This document shows positions 1 through 8,941 of a stretch of DNA of 64,000 nucleotides, in pieces. Source of the stretch: Blautia sp. (GTDB lineage Bacteria; Bacillota; Clostridia; Lachnospirales; Lachnospiraceae); assembly GCA_017463155.1 (NCBI GenBank), contig JAFTPT010000020.1:1-64000 (forward strand). Direction: 5' to 3'. Below the pieces are notes generated by a model. It was not told where the DNA came from. It saw nothing but the letters and a program-made list of their open reading frames with translations, and did no database searches. Position 1 is the stretch's first letter; every line of letters starts with the position of its first letter. Both the position numbers and the translations under genes were made by a program.

Positions 1-1
1 C

Positions 2-3000
2 GTTGATGTTGGATCATACACGATGCCGGATGCGGATCTTTCGTTCTATCCGGTGCTGATCCCGCACCGGATCCTGGTACATCTGGATGTGGGTGCCGTG
101 GACAGGAACGCGGACAGTACCAACATGAACGGCTGGACGAACCCGGTCGTCTATACGGACACGGATACGGCAGCCGTCATGAACGCGGATCAGTACCGCA
201 GCTTCACGACCAACGCGGGCGAAAAGCTCCGCATGGACGAAGGCATGAACAGTGTGACCCGCCCCGGCTACGTCCCAGATGGCTGGTACACAAAGAGCGG
301 CGTCCGGTGGGAAGCTTCCTTCGGGACGGATCCCGAATACTGTGACCGGGATGAGGACGGAGTCCCGATCCTCACAAAGGATCCGGAACGGCCGTATTCC
401 TTCTATACGCTTACCCTGACGGCCGACTGGGCGCTCCGCTGGGCGGATGTCGTCTACGACACGGCGGAGGGAAGCGGTATGATTGACGGTGAGACGCCGG
501 TGATTCCCTACGGCAGGGTCATCATTACGGATGAGACACCGGAGCCTCCGTCGGGATATGACTTTGCCGGATGGAAGGATAGATCCGGCCATCTGTACAA
601 AGCCGGCCAGAGTTTTGGCTATTATGACCTGAACAATGTGACGGTTCCCGGCACGGAAAGCGGGAACAATACCATTACCCTCACCGCGCAGTATGTGCCT
701 GCACGTGAAGCGGTGCTGATCCTGGATACGCAGGGCGGTCTCATGCTCGATCCCATCCGGAAGCATGTCGCTCCAGGTGAGACTGCCTGCGAAGTGACGG
801 AGGCGGAGGTCGCAGAAAAAGTGCCCACCCGCGAAGGATATACCTTTGCCGGCTGGGTTACGGAGCCCGGCGGCACATCGTCGGTGGTCTATCCCATCAG
901 GCTGGAAGAAAAAGCTGTCACGATCTACGCAGCGTGGGCACCAAACGAATACACGGTCACCTTTGACAGCAAAGGGGGAAGTGAAATTCCGCCGGCCACC
1001 TACGCATGTGGCGAGGAGATCCGGGAACCTTCACCGGCACCCGAACGGCTGCACTATGATTTTGCAGGCTGGTCACCGGCCCTTACTCCGCCTGTGACCA
1101 TGCCGGCTCATGACCTTGTGCTGGAAGCCCGGTGGACACCGAAAACGTACACGATCACCTTTGATACGGATGGCGGCAGCAAGGTGGAACCGATCGTGGA
1201 TATCTACGGCGCAAGGATCACGCATCCTGAAGCACCGGTCCGCGAGGGCTATGTCTTCACCGGCTGGGATCCGGAGATCCCGACCTTCATGCCCGACACT
1301 GATCCGACGATCAGGGCGGTCTTCAAGCAAAAACAGGAGCCCCCGGAGGCACCGGTCGTGATGGACGTTACGGATACCACGATCCAGATCCGGCAGGTGA
1401 CAGGCCAGGAATATGCGTTACTGCCTGCAGATGCTTCCGCATCCGGCGATGAACCATGGATATGGCAGCGCTCCGGACTGTTCACCGGACTTTCTCCGGC
1501 GACAGAATACCGGATCGTCACCCGGATGGCCGAAAACGCAGTAAAACTGCCGTCACAAGCGTCGAAACCTGTTTACAGTACCACGGACAAGTCCGACCAG
1601 GCTGCACCTGCCGCGCCCGGAGCGATTCCGGATCTCACGTCCATCGAGGTGACACCGGTAACGCCGGGAATGGAATATGCGGTCGAGCCTGCCGATCAGC
1701 CGCAGGCCGATGACGAGGCAAGAGTCTGGCAGCGGCCTGACAAGGATGGAAAGGTGATCTTTGAGGGGCTGTCCGAGGATACGAAGTACAGGGTCGTCGC
1801 CCGATGGGTGGAGACGGAGGTGCAGAAAGCATCTCCGGCGAGTGCGCCTTCTGAGGTGTATACGCAGAAAACACTGCTTTCCGGGGCTTCCCTTACCGGT
1901 AAAGCGGCATATGGAGATACCCTGACAGTGTCCGTCGAGCCCGCGAATGCGGCCGACCTGTCGTACAAATGGTACCGGCGCGATCCCGCGGACGGACTTC
2001 CCGATGAAGGAGAGACCCCGGGAGAAGCGCTGGACAGCATAGCGGGAGCATCCTACGGCCCCGTTGCGGCCGACGTCGGAAAGGAGATCTATGTAAAGAT
2101 CGTCCAGCATGTAAACGGCGGCAGCGATGTCGTAAAACTTCTCCACGCGGGACCGGTCGATAAGCTGGAGGGTCCTGCTGCACCTGCTGTGGAAGTGGAG
2201 GCCGGAAGGACAGCCATCACGATCGTTTCGCCGGCACAGACTGGAAAAAGGTACGAGTACAGTCTGGACGGAAAGACCTGGCAGACAGAGCCGGAATTCG
2301 GCGGACTGGTTCCGGGGCAGACCTATACGGTCTTCGCACGGACCCGGGAGACGGATTTCCAGAAGCCAGGAAAAGCCGGAACACTGCAGGTAGCGACCTT
2401 GAAAAACCCTGTCGAGGTATGGGAGATCTTCCAGAACGTCGACGGATCCTGGCCGCTTCCGGATGCACCGGCCGCACGGAATGCGAGTGGAGCCTGGGTA
2501 CTTCCGGAAGATCCGGAGGGATTTACCGCCACAGGATACACCCTGGACATCCTGACGGAGGATATGGAAAAACGGACGGCTGTGTCCGCGAAGGAAACCG
2601 TCACCTTCCCGGCAGAAATGAAGACGCTGTATGTATATTACACGCGCCGCAGCTTTACGCTTTCGTTCTGCAGCGATATCGAAGGAACGACGGTGCAGAG
2701 CAGCCATCAGGTGTATTACGGTGCTTCCCTTGCGCCCTACGCGGACGAAAAGGTCATCCTGGAAGGCTTCACCTTCGACGGATGGTCCGAGACTCCGAAG
2801 ACGGACGGCCCCTACAGGTGGCGGGAGGCGGATCCGGACAGCGCGCAGTATAAGGCCGCGGATCCTGCTTCCATGACCATGCCGGTTTCCGACAAGACCT
2901 TCTACCCGATCCTGGTCGCGCATCGTGTGGCTGTCCATCTGGATCCGGGAGCCGTGGACGCGTACGCCGATGATACAAACATGAACGGCTGGGAGAATCC

Positions 3001-4858
3001 TGTCACATATAAGGATGACGATACGCCGGCGTATCTTGCGGCCTCGCAGGACCGCAGCTTTGTAACGGATGAAGGGGAAAAGCTCCGCATGGAGGAAGGA
3101 ATGAACCGTGTATCCCGGGACGGCTACGCGCTGCAGGGCTGGTATACCTCCGACGGTATCCGCTGGGAAGCCGGGATGGGAACCAACGTCAGCTATTGTG
3201 ACCGCGGCAAAACCGGAGAGCCTGTCCTTTCCGTACAGGAAAAAGGCTTGTATGCGTACTATACCATAACTCTGACGGCACGGTGGTCACCGCGGGAGAT
3301 CACCGTATCCTACGGGGACGCTGCCCCGGATGATCATACCAGGCTCGGGGAGATCCTGAAACTTCCGTCCACGGCGGACGCACCTGCCGGACAGAGGCTT
3401 TCGGCCTGGGAGGACAAAAAGGGGAATCTGCATGCTGCGGGCGAGGATTTCCTGTTTGATGACTGGAAACTGACCGAAAATATGCGTCTCTCCTTTACGC
3501 CTGTATTTACGGATATTCCACAGTACGGTGTCATTTTCGATACGGACGGAGGCTCGTATATCGAATCCGTCACGGTACCGGAGGGCGGAACGGTGGATCG
3601 TCCGTATGATCCGGTCAGGACGGGATGGCTGTTTACAGGCTGGTATCTGGAGGAGGACAAGGTTTCCTTCCCGATCACCGACATACGGAGCACGATCACG
3701 CTCAAGGCCGGATGGAGCAGGAGAGCATATACGCTCATCTTTGATACTAAGGGAGGCGATCCTCTTCCGACCATGACACTGGAATTCGGCGAGAAGGTCG
3801 AAGTTCCCGATCCTGTCAGAGAGGGATACAGCTTTGGCGGATGGACGCCGGCGCTGCCGAAGACGATGCCTGCCTATGATCTGATTCTCGAGGCATCCTG
3901 GTCTCCGATGGTCTACTTTATCTACTTTGACACGGACGGAGGAACGGAGATTCCGCCGGTCAGGGCATACTACGGGGAGAAAGTGACCGCACCGGCCGAT
4001 CCGGAGAAGGAAGGATATACCTTTGCCGGATGGGACAGAGAGATTCCGGAGTTCATGCCGGATACCAATCCGACGATCAGGGCAAAGTGGACGGAGATCA
4101 CGCCGACACCGGCGGATGAACCGGAGGACACGGTCACACCGACGCCGACGGATGAAGCAGAAAAAGGGCATTACTTCGTCGAGCAGGAAGAGAATGGGGA
4201 TCTGTTTGTCATGGATGTAAAGAATCTCACGGAATCACTGGCCCGGAAAATGGCATCTTCTGACGAGAAAGACAGGGTCGAGGAAGGCGAGGACTTCACG
4301 CTGACACTCGTGATCACAAATATCGATGACACAATCAGCGATGATGACAAAGATCTCCTTTCAGAAGCCATGGACGGCGCAAAGGCGGCTCTCTATATGG
4401 ATCTTTCCGTGTTCAAAAAGATCGGTGGGGACGACCCGGTCAGGATCACGGATCTTGAAGGAAACAAGATCAAAGTCACACTGACGATCCCGGAGAGCCT
4501 CCAGGCGAAGAAAGGCGTCGACAGGACCTGGTACATCGCCCGTGTCCATGATGGAAAGGCGGCGGTTCTGGCGGACAGCACGGGAAATACCATTACCTTC
4601 GAGACAGACAAATTCTCAAGCTACGCACTTGGCTATTCCGATTCTTCGGATGACGCCGATGTGACGCCGACAAAGAAGGGATCCCGCGGGACAAATAGAA
4701 CGGATGCAGGAAACGGTGCCGCCGACCATTCAGATATAGATGGCGACAGGGCCGCAAGGACCGGAGATGATACACAGGCCGGTTTCTGGCTCCTGCTTAT
4801 GGCCTGCGCCGCGGTCATGGCCTGCTTCGCGGCAGACCGCAAAAAGAAACGTTCCTGA
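2..4858 (+). CDS. Giant InlB-B-repeat cell-surface protein, 5'-truncated by window
   Basis: The frame is open to the window edge, so the ATG at 23 is internal and the N-terminus is missing; about 1,618 residues are visible. Listeria-Bacteroides (Flg_new/InlB B) repeats, with the pattern FDTDGG followed by EGYTFAGW, lie at about 700-1330 and 3520-4100. Between them are fibronectin-III-like stretches (about 1350-2400). A module containing NMNGW and a GYxxxGWYTxxGxRWE core occurs twice (about 20-460 and 2860-3290), so the protein has an internal duplication. Near the C-terminus come TPTP linkers, a roughly 150-residue domain, then ARTGDD, a hydrophobic segment and RKKKRS. This looks like a non-canonical sortase-type sorting signal. 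The role is likely adhesion or surface display; the ligand is unknown. An intrinsic terminator follows directly. Confidence 0.85.
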   Translation, partial: VDVGSYTMPDADLSFYPVLIPHRILVHLDVGAVDRNADSTNMNGWTNPVVYTDTDTAAVMNADQYRSFTTNAGEKLRMDEGMNSVTRPGYVPDGWYTKSGVRWEASFGTDPEYCDRDEDGVPILTKDPERPYSFYTLTLTADWALRWADVVYDTAEGSGMIDGETPVIPYGRVIITDETPEPPSGYDFAGWKDRSGHLYKAGQSFGYYDLNNVTVPGTESGNNTITLTAQYVPAREAVLILDTQGGLMLDPIRKHVAPGETACEVTEAEVAEKVPTREGYTFAGWVTEPGGTSSVVYPIRLEEKAVTIYAAWAPNEYTVTFDSKGGSEIPPATYACGEEIREPSPAPERLHYDFAGWSPALTPPVTMPAHDLVLEARWTPKTYTITFDTDGGSKVEPIVDIYGARITHPEAPVREGYVFTGWDPEIPTFMPDTDPTIRAVFKQKQEPPEAPVVMDVTDTTIQIRQVTGQEYALLPADASASGDEPWIWQRSGLFTGLSPATEYRIVTRMAENAVKLPSQASKPVYSTTDKSDQAAPAAPGAIPDLTSIEVTPVTPGMEYAVEPADQPQADDEARVWQRPDKDGKVIFEGLSEDTKYRVVARWVETEVQKASPASAPSEVYTQKTLLSGASLTGKAAYGDTLTVSVEPANAADLSYKWYRRDPADGLPDEGETPGEALDSIAGASYGPVAADVGKEIYVKIVQHVNGGSDVVKLLHAGPVDKLEGPAAPAVEVEAGRTAITIVSPAQTGKRYEYSLDGKTWQTEPEFGGLVPGQTYTVFARTRETDFQKPGKAGTLQVATLKNPVEVWEIFQNVDGSWPLPDAPAARNASGAWVLPEDPEGFTATGYTLDILTEDMEKRTAVSAKETVTFPAEMKTLYVYYTRRSFTLSFCSDIEGTTVQSSHQVYYGASLAPYADEKVILEGFTFDGWSETPKTDGPYRWREADPDSAQYKAADPASMTMPVSDKTFYPILVAHRVAVHLDPGAVDAYADDTNMNGWENPVTYKDDDTPAYLAASQDRSFVTDEGEKLRMEEGMNRVSRDGYALQGWYTSDGIRWEAGMGTNVSYCDRGKTGEPVLSVQEKGLYAYYTITLTARWSPREITVSYGDAAPDDHTRLGEILKLPSTADAPAGQRLSAWEDKKGNLHAAGEDFLFDDWKLTENMRLSFTPVFTDIPQYGVIFDTDGGSYIESVTVPEGGTVDRPYDPVRTGWLFTGWYLEEDKVSFPITDIRSTITLKAGWSRRAYTLIFDTKGGDPLPTMTLEFGEKVEVPDPVREGYSFGGWTPALPKTMPAYDLILEASWSPMVYFIYFDTDGGTEIPPVRAYYGEKVTAPADPEKEGYTFAGWDREIPEFMPDTNPTIRAKWTEITPTPADEPEDTVTPTPTDEAEKGHYFVEQEENGDLFVMDVKNLTESLARKMASSDEKDRVEEGEDFTLTLVITNIDDTISDDDKDLLSEAMDGAKAALYMDLSVFKKIGGDDPVRITDLEGNKIKVTLTIPESLQAKKGVDRTWYIARVHDGKAAVLADSTGNTITFETDKFSSYALGYSDSSDDADVTPTKKGSRGTNRTDAGNGAADHSDIDGDRAARTGDDTQAGFWLLLMACAAVMACFAADRKKKRS

Positions 4859-4860
4859 AA

Positions 4861-4882
4861 AAGACAGAGAACCCTGTCTTTT
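4861..4882 (+). terminator. Intrinsic terminator after surface protein gene
   Basis: AAGACAG (4861-4867) pairs with CTGTCTT (4874-4880) across a 6-nt loop and is followed by further T residues. It starts two bases after the stop codon of the surface-protein gene. Confidence 0.65.
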
Positions 4883-4891
4883 CGGGCTTCG

Positions 4892-4938
4892 AAAAAAAAA
4901 GCACCCGGTCATTGGTTTCATCGCCGATGACCGGGTGT
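4892..4938 (-). terminator. Intrinsic terminator of luxS
   Basis: A perfect GC-rich stem (4901-4912 with 4927-4938, core CACCCGGTCAT) has on the minus strand a run of nine T residues directly after it (A-run 4892-4900 on the plus strand). It lies about 60 bp past the luxS stop and may also act weakly on the plus strand. Confidence 0.85.
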
Positions 4939-4997
4939 TCTTATGATGCGATTGAGAATAAGAGGATACAGTTGCCGACAGTCGATCACGAAATCTC

Positions 4998-5522
4998 TTA
5001 TGAATCGAAAAACCGACGGCCGTCTTCGGTCGTAAGCCTATCGGCCCTGGGATACTGGAAGATCGCCGGATCCTCTGCGTTCTCAGCCAGATATGCAGCG
5101 AATTTCCGCGCATGCCATTTGGCCATCAAAAGATTGTGCATCAGGTATGTGCCGCAGTTTTCCGCCTGGGTTCCCGGAACCTCCTGAGCGTTTTCCACAG
5201 AGCGGAAGGCACCGAGGAGCAGATCATAGATTTCCTTTGGCTCCCGGTTTCCCTTCAGGATCAGGTAGAACCCAGTCAGGCACCCCATAGGTCCCCAGTA
5301 GATGACCTGGTCCTTCCAGTCCGGGTCATTCCGCAGGTATGTCGCGATCAAATGCTCCAGGGAGTGCATGGCGGCCACGTCAATGCAGGGCTCAATGTTG
5401 GGTCTCGTGACCCTCACGTCGTAGGTGGTCACCTTCTGATCTCCAAGAATGTCCACCCTGCTGGTAAAGATCCCCGGGACGATCTTTGTGTGGTCAACAG
5501 AAAAGCTGGGAATTAAATCCAT
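4998..5522 (-). CDS. luxS: S-ribosylhomocysteine lyase LuxS
   Basis: This is the metalloenzyme of the activated methyl cycle that cleaves S-ribosylhomocysteine to homocysteine and DPD, the precursor of autoinducer AI-2. The 174-residue product shows the metal-binding motif HSLEHL, the catalytic-cysteine segment MGCLTGFYL and the third-ligand cysteine in ENCGTY, all in family order. It is slightly longer than the usual 150-160 residues because of a short C-terminal tail. The start is supported by AAAGGAG about 8 nt upstream on the minus strand. The gene is monocistronic, with its own promoter (5625-5653) and terminator (4892-4938). No SAM or SAH riboswitch was recognised in the short leader. 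Confidence 0.95.
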   Translation of the reverse strand: MDLIPSFSVDHTKIVPGIFTSRVDILGDQKVTTYDVRVTRPNIEPCIDVAAMHSLEHLIATYLRNDPDWKDQVIYWGPMGCLTGFYLILKGNREPKEIYDLLLGAFRSVENAQEVPGTQAENCGTYLMHNLLMAKWHARKFAAYLAENAEDPAIFQYPRADRLTTEDGRRFFDS

Positions 5523-5624
5523 ATCGATATCTCCTTTCGAATCGTGTTATGCTTGTCATGATCCGGGTCTCCAGTGAGATTCCATCAGCCCAAGTCCCTC
5601 CGGGCAGCCGGATCCTTTTTGCCC

Positions 5625-5653
5625 ATTATAACATACGGAGGAAGTGTATACAA
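5625..5653 (-). promoter_or_regulatory. Predicted sigma-A promoter of luxS
   Basis: On the minus strand TTGTAT (-35) and TATAAT (-10) are separated by 17 bp, about 100 bp before the luxS start. Confidence 0.5.
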
Positions 5654-5695
5654 CGAAGAATCCTCAGGTGTAAATCGAAGAATTAACACGAATAT

Positions 5696-5724
5696 TTGAC
5701 TTTGGCATGCTGCAATGGTAAACT
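5696..5724 (+). promoter_or_regulatory. Predicted sigma-A promoter of trpS
   Basis: TTGACT, a 17-bp spacer and TAAACT, about 70 bp before the trpS start. The leader is too short for a T-box and no T-box motif is visible. Confidence 0.6.
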
Positions 5725-5792
5725 AATCGATAGCGTACGTGCAGGTTGACCTGCCATGCAAACGGATTATGAATAACGGGAGGAACTGGAAG

Positions 5793-6797
5793 ATGATAGA
5801 TGGAAAGAAGGTCCTGTTCAGCGGAATGCAGGCGACAGGAAATCTGACACTTGGCAATTATCTGGGTGCTCTCAAGAACTGGGTGACCTTGAGTGAAGAA
5901 TATGAGTGCTTCTACAGTGTGGTGGACATGCATTCGATCACGGTACGGCAGGATCCGGCGGAGCTTCGGAAGCGTGCCCGGAATCTGCTGACGCTCTATA
6001 TCGCCGCGGGCATCGATCCCAAAAAGAACTGCCTGTATTACCAGTCTCATGTATCCGGGCACGCGGAGCTGGCCTGGATCCTGAACTGCTTTACCTATAT
6101 GGGTGAGCTGAACCGGATGACCCAGTTCAAGGACAAATCCGCCAAGCACGCGGACAACATCAACGCGGGCCTGTTCACGTATCCGGTCCTGATGGCGGCG
6201 GATATCCTATTATACCAGGCGGACGTGGTGCCGGTGGGCATCGACCAGATGCAGCATCTCGAGCTGACCAGAAACCTGGCCGAGCGCTTCAACAACATCT
6301 ATGGTGACGTCTTTACCGTGCCGGAGGCCTACATCGGCAAGGTCGGCGCCAAGATCATGAGCCTCCAGGATCCCTCCAAAAAAATGTCCAAATCCGATGA
6401 GAACCCGAATGCCAGCATCTATCTGATGGACGATCCGGATACGATCATGCGCAAATGCAAGAGGGCCGTGACGGATTCTGAGGGCTGCATCGCCTACCGG
6501 GATGAGCAGCCGGGCATCAAAAACCTGATCGACATCTACAGCGCCTGCACAGGCAAGACCCCGCAGGACGTTGTCAAGGAGTTCGAAGGGAAAGGCTACG
6601 GCGAGCTGAAGCCGGCCGTCGGCGAGGCGGTCGTGAGCGTGCTGAAGCCACTGCAGGAGGAGTACGCACGTCTCCAGAAGGACAAAGCCTTTATCGATTC
6701 CATCATCAAGGAGAATGCCGAGAAGGCAAGCTATGTTTCCACCAAGACCCTCCGCAAGGTGCAGCGAAAGGTCGGTTTCCCGGACCGCATCCGGTAA
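5793..6797 (+). CDS. trpS: Tryptophanyl-tRNA synthetase
   Basis: Class Ic aminoacyl-tRNA synthetase that charges tRNA-Trp in the cytoplasm. The 334-residue product carries the HIGH-type motif as GNYLGAL near residue 20 and the KMSKS loop as [10 protein letters not shown]. The length is normal for bacterial TrpS. I chose ATG 5793 because GGGAGGA lies 8 nt upstream; the longer in-frame start at 5739 lacks a ribosome-binding site. The gene is monocistronic behind the promoter at 5696-5724. Many Firmicute trpS genes are T-box controlled, but this one shows no T-box. Confidence 0.95.
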   Translation: MIDGKKVLFSGMQATGNLTLGNYLGALKNWVTLSEEYECFYSVVDMHSITVRQDPAELRKRARNLLTLYIAAGIDPKKNCLYYQSHVSGHAELAWILNCFTYMGELNRMTQFKDKSAKHADNINAGLFTYPVLMAADILLYQADVVPVGIDQMQHLELTRNLAERFNNIYGDVFTVPEAYIGKVGAKIMSLQDPSKKMSKSDENPNASIYLMDDPDTIMRKCKRAVTDSEGCIAYRDEQPGIKNLIDIYSACTGKTPQDVVKEFEGKGYGELKPAVGEAVVSVLKPLQEEYARLQKDKAFIDSIIKENAEKASYVSTKTLRKVQRKVGFPDRIR

Positions 6798-6825
6798 AAA
6801 AGAGAAAAGAAGGCATACAGAACAA

Positions 6826-6972
6826 ATCGGGCAGTACTCCGCTTTCGGCCATGTGACAAGCGGGATCGAGATCGTGGACAAGATCGCCGACGATGTGGTC
6901 CCGGTCGACGGGAACGGCACGACCAAAAAGGAAGACCAGCCGGTGATCGAGTCGGTGCGGGTGCTTGACTGA
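6826..6972 (+). pseudogene. C-terminal remnant of cyclophilin-type peptidyl-prolyl isomerase
   Basis: In frame, about 48 residues ([19 protein letters not shown], then a Gly/Asn-rich turn, then [11 protein letters not shown] and stop) match the last strands of cyclophilin PPIases, where YAAFGxVxxGxxVVDxI and a final QPVIxSVxV are typical. The upstream two-thirds of the domain is absent: the trpS stop lies 28 bp before the homology starts. No ribosome-binding site or sensible start exists. It is best read as a deletion relic fused to the trpS 3' flank. A short leaderless peptide is possible but unlikely. Confidence 0.6.
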
Positions 6973-6980
6973 ATCGTATC

Positions 6981-7544
6981 TCAGAGCTTGATCACCAGGA
7001 CAGGAACCGGCGGATGATTCGGGCGGTTGTAATAATCGGACCGGATCACCAGATAACGCTTCGGATCAAGCTTCTGCAGCCAGGAGAGGATCCGGTCCCG
7101 TTCTTCAAAGCCGGTATCCTTGCCGCTGTAGAGACAAAGAACCAGAAGCCCCTCCGCTTTCAGAAGCGGGAGGGCTTTTTCCATGGCGCGGATACTCACA
7201 TCGGCGCGGGTGGCCAGGGAATGATCGCCTCCCGGCAGCCAGCCGAAATTGAAGACCACGCAGGAAAGCGAGGCAGGGGCGATAAAACGGTCCATGTTCT
7301 CGTGGCTCTCCAGGAAAAGCTCTGTGTTGGCCGGGGCTTTTTCTTTTGCCAGAAGTGCGCGGGTATTCTGAAGGGCGATGTCCTGGATATCAAAGGCGTA
7401 GACATGGCCTTCCGCTCCGCACAGCCTCGAGAGGAGAAGCGTATCGTTCCCGTTCCCCATGGTGCCGTCGGCGCAGTGATCACCGGGGCGTACCTGCTGC
7501 CGGATGAATTGATGGTACCAGTCCGTGATGGAAAGATTGTTCAT
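6981..7544 (-). CDS. mnmM: SAM-dependent tRNA/rRNA methylase, YtqB/MnmM type
   Basis: Class I Rossmann methyltransferase of the family long annotated 'putative rRNA methylase'. Bacillus YtqB (MnmM) methylates the wobble uridine side chain of tRNA. The 187 residues contain the SAM-binding motif DGTMGNGND and the family signature FNFGWLPGGDHS. I start at 7544 (MNNLSITDW) because AGGAAAGG precedes it on the minus strand and the upstream residues of the longer frame have no family-like character. The gene converges on the cyclophilin remnant with only 8 bp between. The exact RNA substrate is inferred from the family. Confidence 0.85.
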   Translation of the reverse strand: MNNLSITDWYHQFIRQQVRPGDHCADGTMGNGNDTLLLSRLCGAEGHVYAFDIQDIALQNTRALLAKEKAPANTELFLESHENMDRFIAPASLSCVVFNFGWLPGGDHSLATRADVSIRAMEKALPLLKAEGLLVLCLYSGKDTGFEERDRILSWLQKLDPKRYLVIRSDYYNRPNHPPVPVLVIKL

Positions 7545-7634
7545 GAAGAGATCCTTTCCTTTCATGCAAAAAAGGAGCGTTTCCTGGTATCTGCAGCATG
7601 GTTTTGCCGCTGCAGAAAAGGGGCTGCTGGTATC

Positions 7635-7663
7635 ATAGTAATCGTTCCCTTCGAAATTGTAAA
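7635..7663 (-). promoter_or_regulatory. Predicted promoter of the methyltransferase gene
   Basis: Minus strand TTTACA, 17 bp, TACTAT, about 90 bp upstream of the start at 7544. Confidence 0.4.
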
Positions 7664-7713
7664 GACCGTAAAAGAGGACAGCGTTCCACGATCCCCCGGG
7701 GAGCGGATTGTGA

Positions 7714-7743
7714 TTTACTTCAGGAACCCTTTCATGGTATAAT
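7714..7743 (+). promoter_or_regulatory. Predicted promoter of the aldo/keto reductase
   Basis: TTTACT, 18 bp, then a consensus TATAAT (7738-7743) about 50 bp before the start codon. Confidence 0.5.
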
Positions 7744-7792
7744 GGCTGCATTGAAAGCACATGACAGAAGCAGGAGCAAAGGAGATGACGCC

Positions 7793-8728
7793 ATGATCCA
7801 GATTCCAGGAACAGACCTTACCGTATCCGATATCGGCCTTGGCACCGTAAAGGCCGGCATTACCTATGAGACCGCAGATGAACTGATCAGCGCTTTTCTT
7901 TCGGAGGGCGGAAACCTGATCGATACAGCCAGGATCTATTCCGACTGGATCCCCGGGGAGATCGGCCGGAGCGAGCGCGTCGTCGGCGATGCCATTGCCC
8001 GTCTTGGCGTGCGCAGCCGGGTCGTCCTGATGACAAAGGGCGGACATCCGGATATCAGCAACGGCTTTGACAATATGCCGAAGCGGATGAGCCCGGCTGA
8101 TATGCGTTATGACCTGGAGCAGTCCCTCCGGGCGCTTCAGACCGACGTGATCGATATTTATGTGTACCACAGGGATGATCCGGACCAGCCGGTCCCCGAG
8201 GAGATCGAGGTCATGGAGACCTTCCGCAGGGAAGGGAAGATCCGCTGGTATGCCTGCTCCAACTGGACGGCCGACAGGATGAGCGAGGCCGACGTCTACT
8301 GTAAGGAGCATGGATACCGTGGGTTTATCTGTGACCAGAGTCTTCTGAACGCCGGCGTTCCCCGTATGCTTACTCCCTCCGATCCCACGCTTACCGTGGT
8401 AAAGGATGAGGTATACGCGTATCATGTAAAGAATCCGGACAACGTGCTGATGCCGTTCTCCAGCGTGGCGGAGGGCTATTTCCACCGGCTTCTTCTGAAG
8501 GGAGAAGGCGGAGGCGACTACGACACCGAAGGAAACCGGGCCTTTGCAAAAAAGATCCCGGCTTTGCAGGAAAAATACGGTGCGACCATCACCCAGGTGC
8601 TGCTGGGGTATTTCAGGACCATGCCCTTTACCTGCATCCCGCTGTTCGGGCCCAGGGATGTAAGCCAGCTGTCCGACGCCATGAAGGCCATGGAGATCCC
8701 CTTTACGGAGGAGGATTATCGGCTGTAG
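7793..8728 (+). CDS. Aldo/keto reductase family oxidoreductase
   Basis: A (beta/alpha)8-barrel NADPH-dependent oxidoreductase of 311 residues. The usual catalytic tetrad is visible in order: Asp and Tyr in LIDTARIYSDW, Lys in VVLMTKGG and His in YVYHRDD. The start ATG 7793 has AAAGGAG 8 nt upstream; the longer in-frame extension overlaps the divergent promoter region and looks non-coding. The gene appears monocistronic, divergent from the methyltransferase, and followed by a separate consensus promoter for coaBC. The substrate cannot be told from sequence. Confidence 0.88.
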   Translation: MIQIPGTDLTVSDIGLGTVKAGITYETADELISAFLSEGGNLIDTARIYSDWIPGEIGRSERVVGDAIARLGVRSRVVLMTKGGHPDISNGFDNMPKRMSPADMRYDLEQSLRALQTDVIDIYVYHRDDPDQPVPEEIEVMETFRREGKIRWYACSNWTADRMSEADVYCKEHGYRGFICDQSLLNAGVPRMLTPSDPTLTVVKDEVYAYHVKNPDNVLMPFSSVAEGYFHRLLLKGEGGGDYDTEGNRAFAKKIPALQEKYGATITQVLLGYFRTMPFTCIPLFGPRDVSQLSDAMKAMEIPFTEEDYRL

Positions 8729-8851
8729 ATCCCGGTGGAAGCCCGTGTGCAGAAGCGAAGCACCTCCGCGGCACTTATCATCTGCATATTACAGAAGACC
8801 GGCACAGGGATGATAGAATAGCAGTGTCAATATAAAGACATGGAAGATTCT

Positions 8852-8880
8852 TTGACAGATCCGCTGCCGGAGCGTATAAT
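8852..8880 (+). promoter_or_regulatory. Consensus sigma-A promoter of the coenzyme A operon
   Basis: A perfect TTGACA, 17-bp spacer, perfect TATAAT, 62 bp before the coaBC start. This is a strong constitutive-type promoter. Confidence 0.85.
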
Positions 8881-8941
8881 AGGTTCGCCTGCTGCAATGA
8901 AAAAACGCAGCATCGGCAGGTTGACAGAGAGGAGTGAGACA

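Noticed and set aside
1553-2938. Long antisense frame (461 codons) over the first surface protein
   Set aside because: No ribosome-binding site, Arg/His-rich composition with no domain; the plus frame has clear repeats. Shadow of GC-rich codon use.
5523-5792. T-box before trpS or SAM riboswitch before luxS
   Set aside because: Both leaders are short and lack the conserved T-box or S-box segments; only two divergent promoters are seen.
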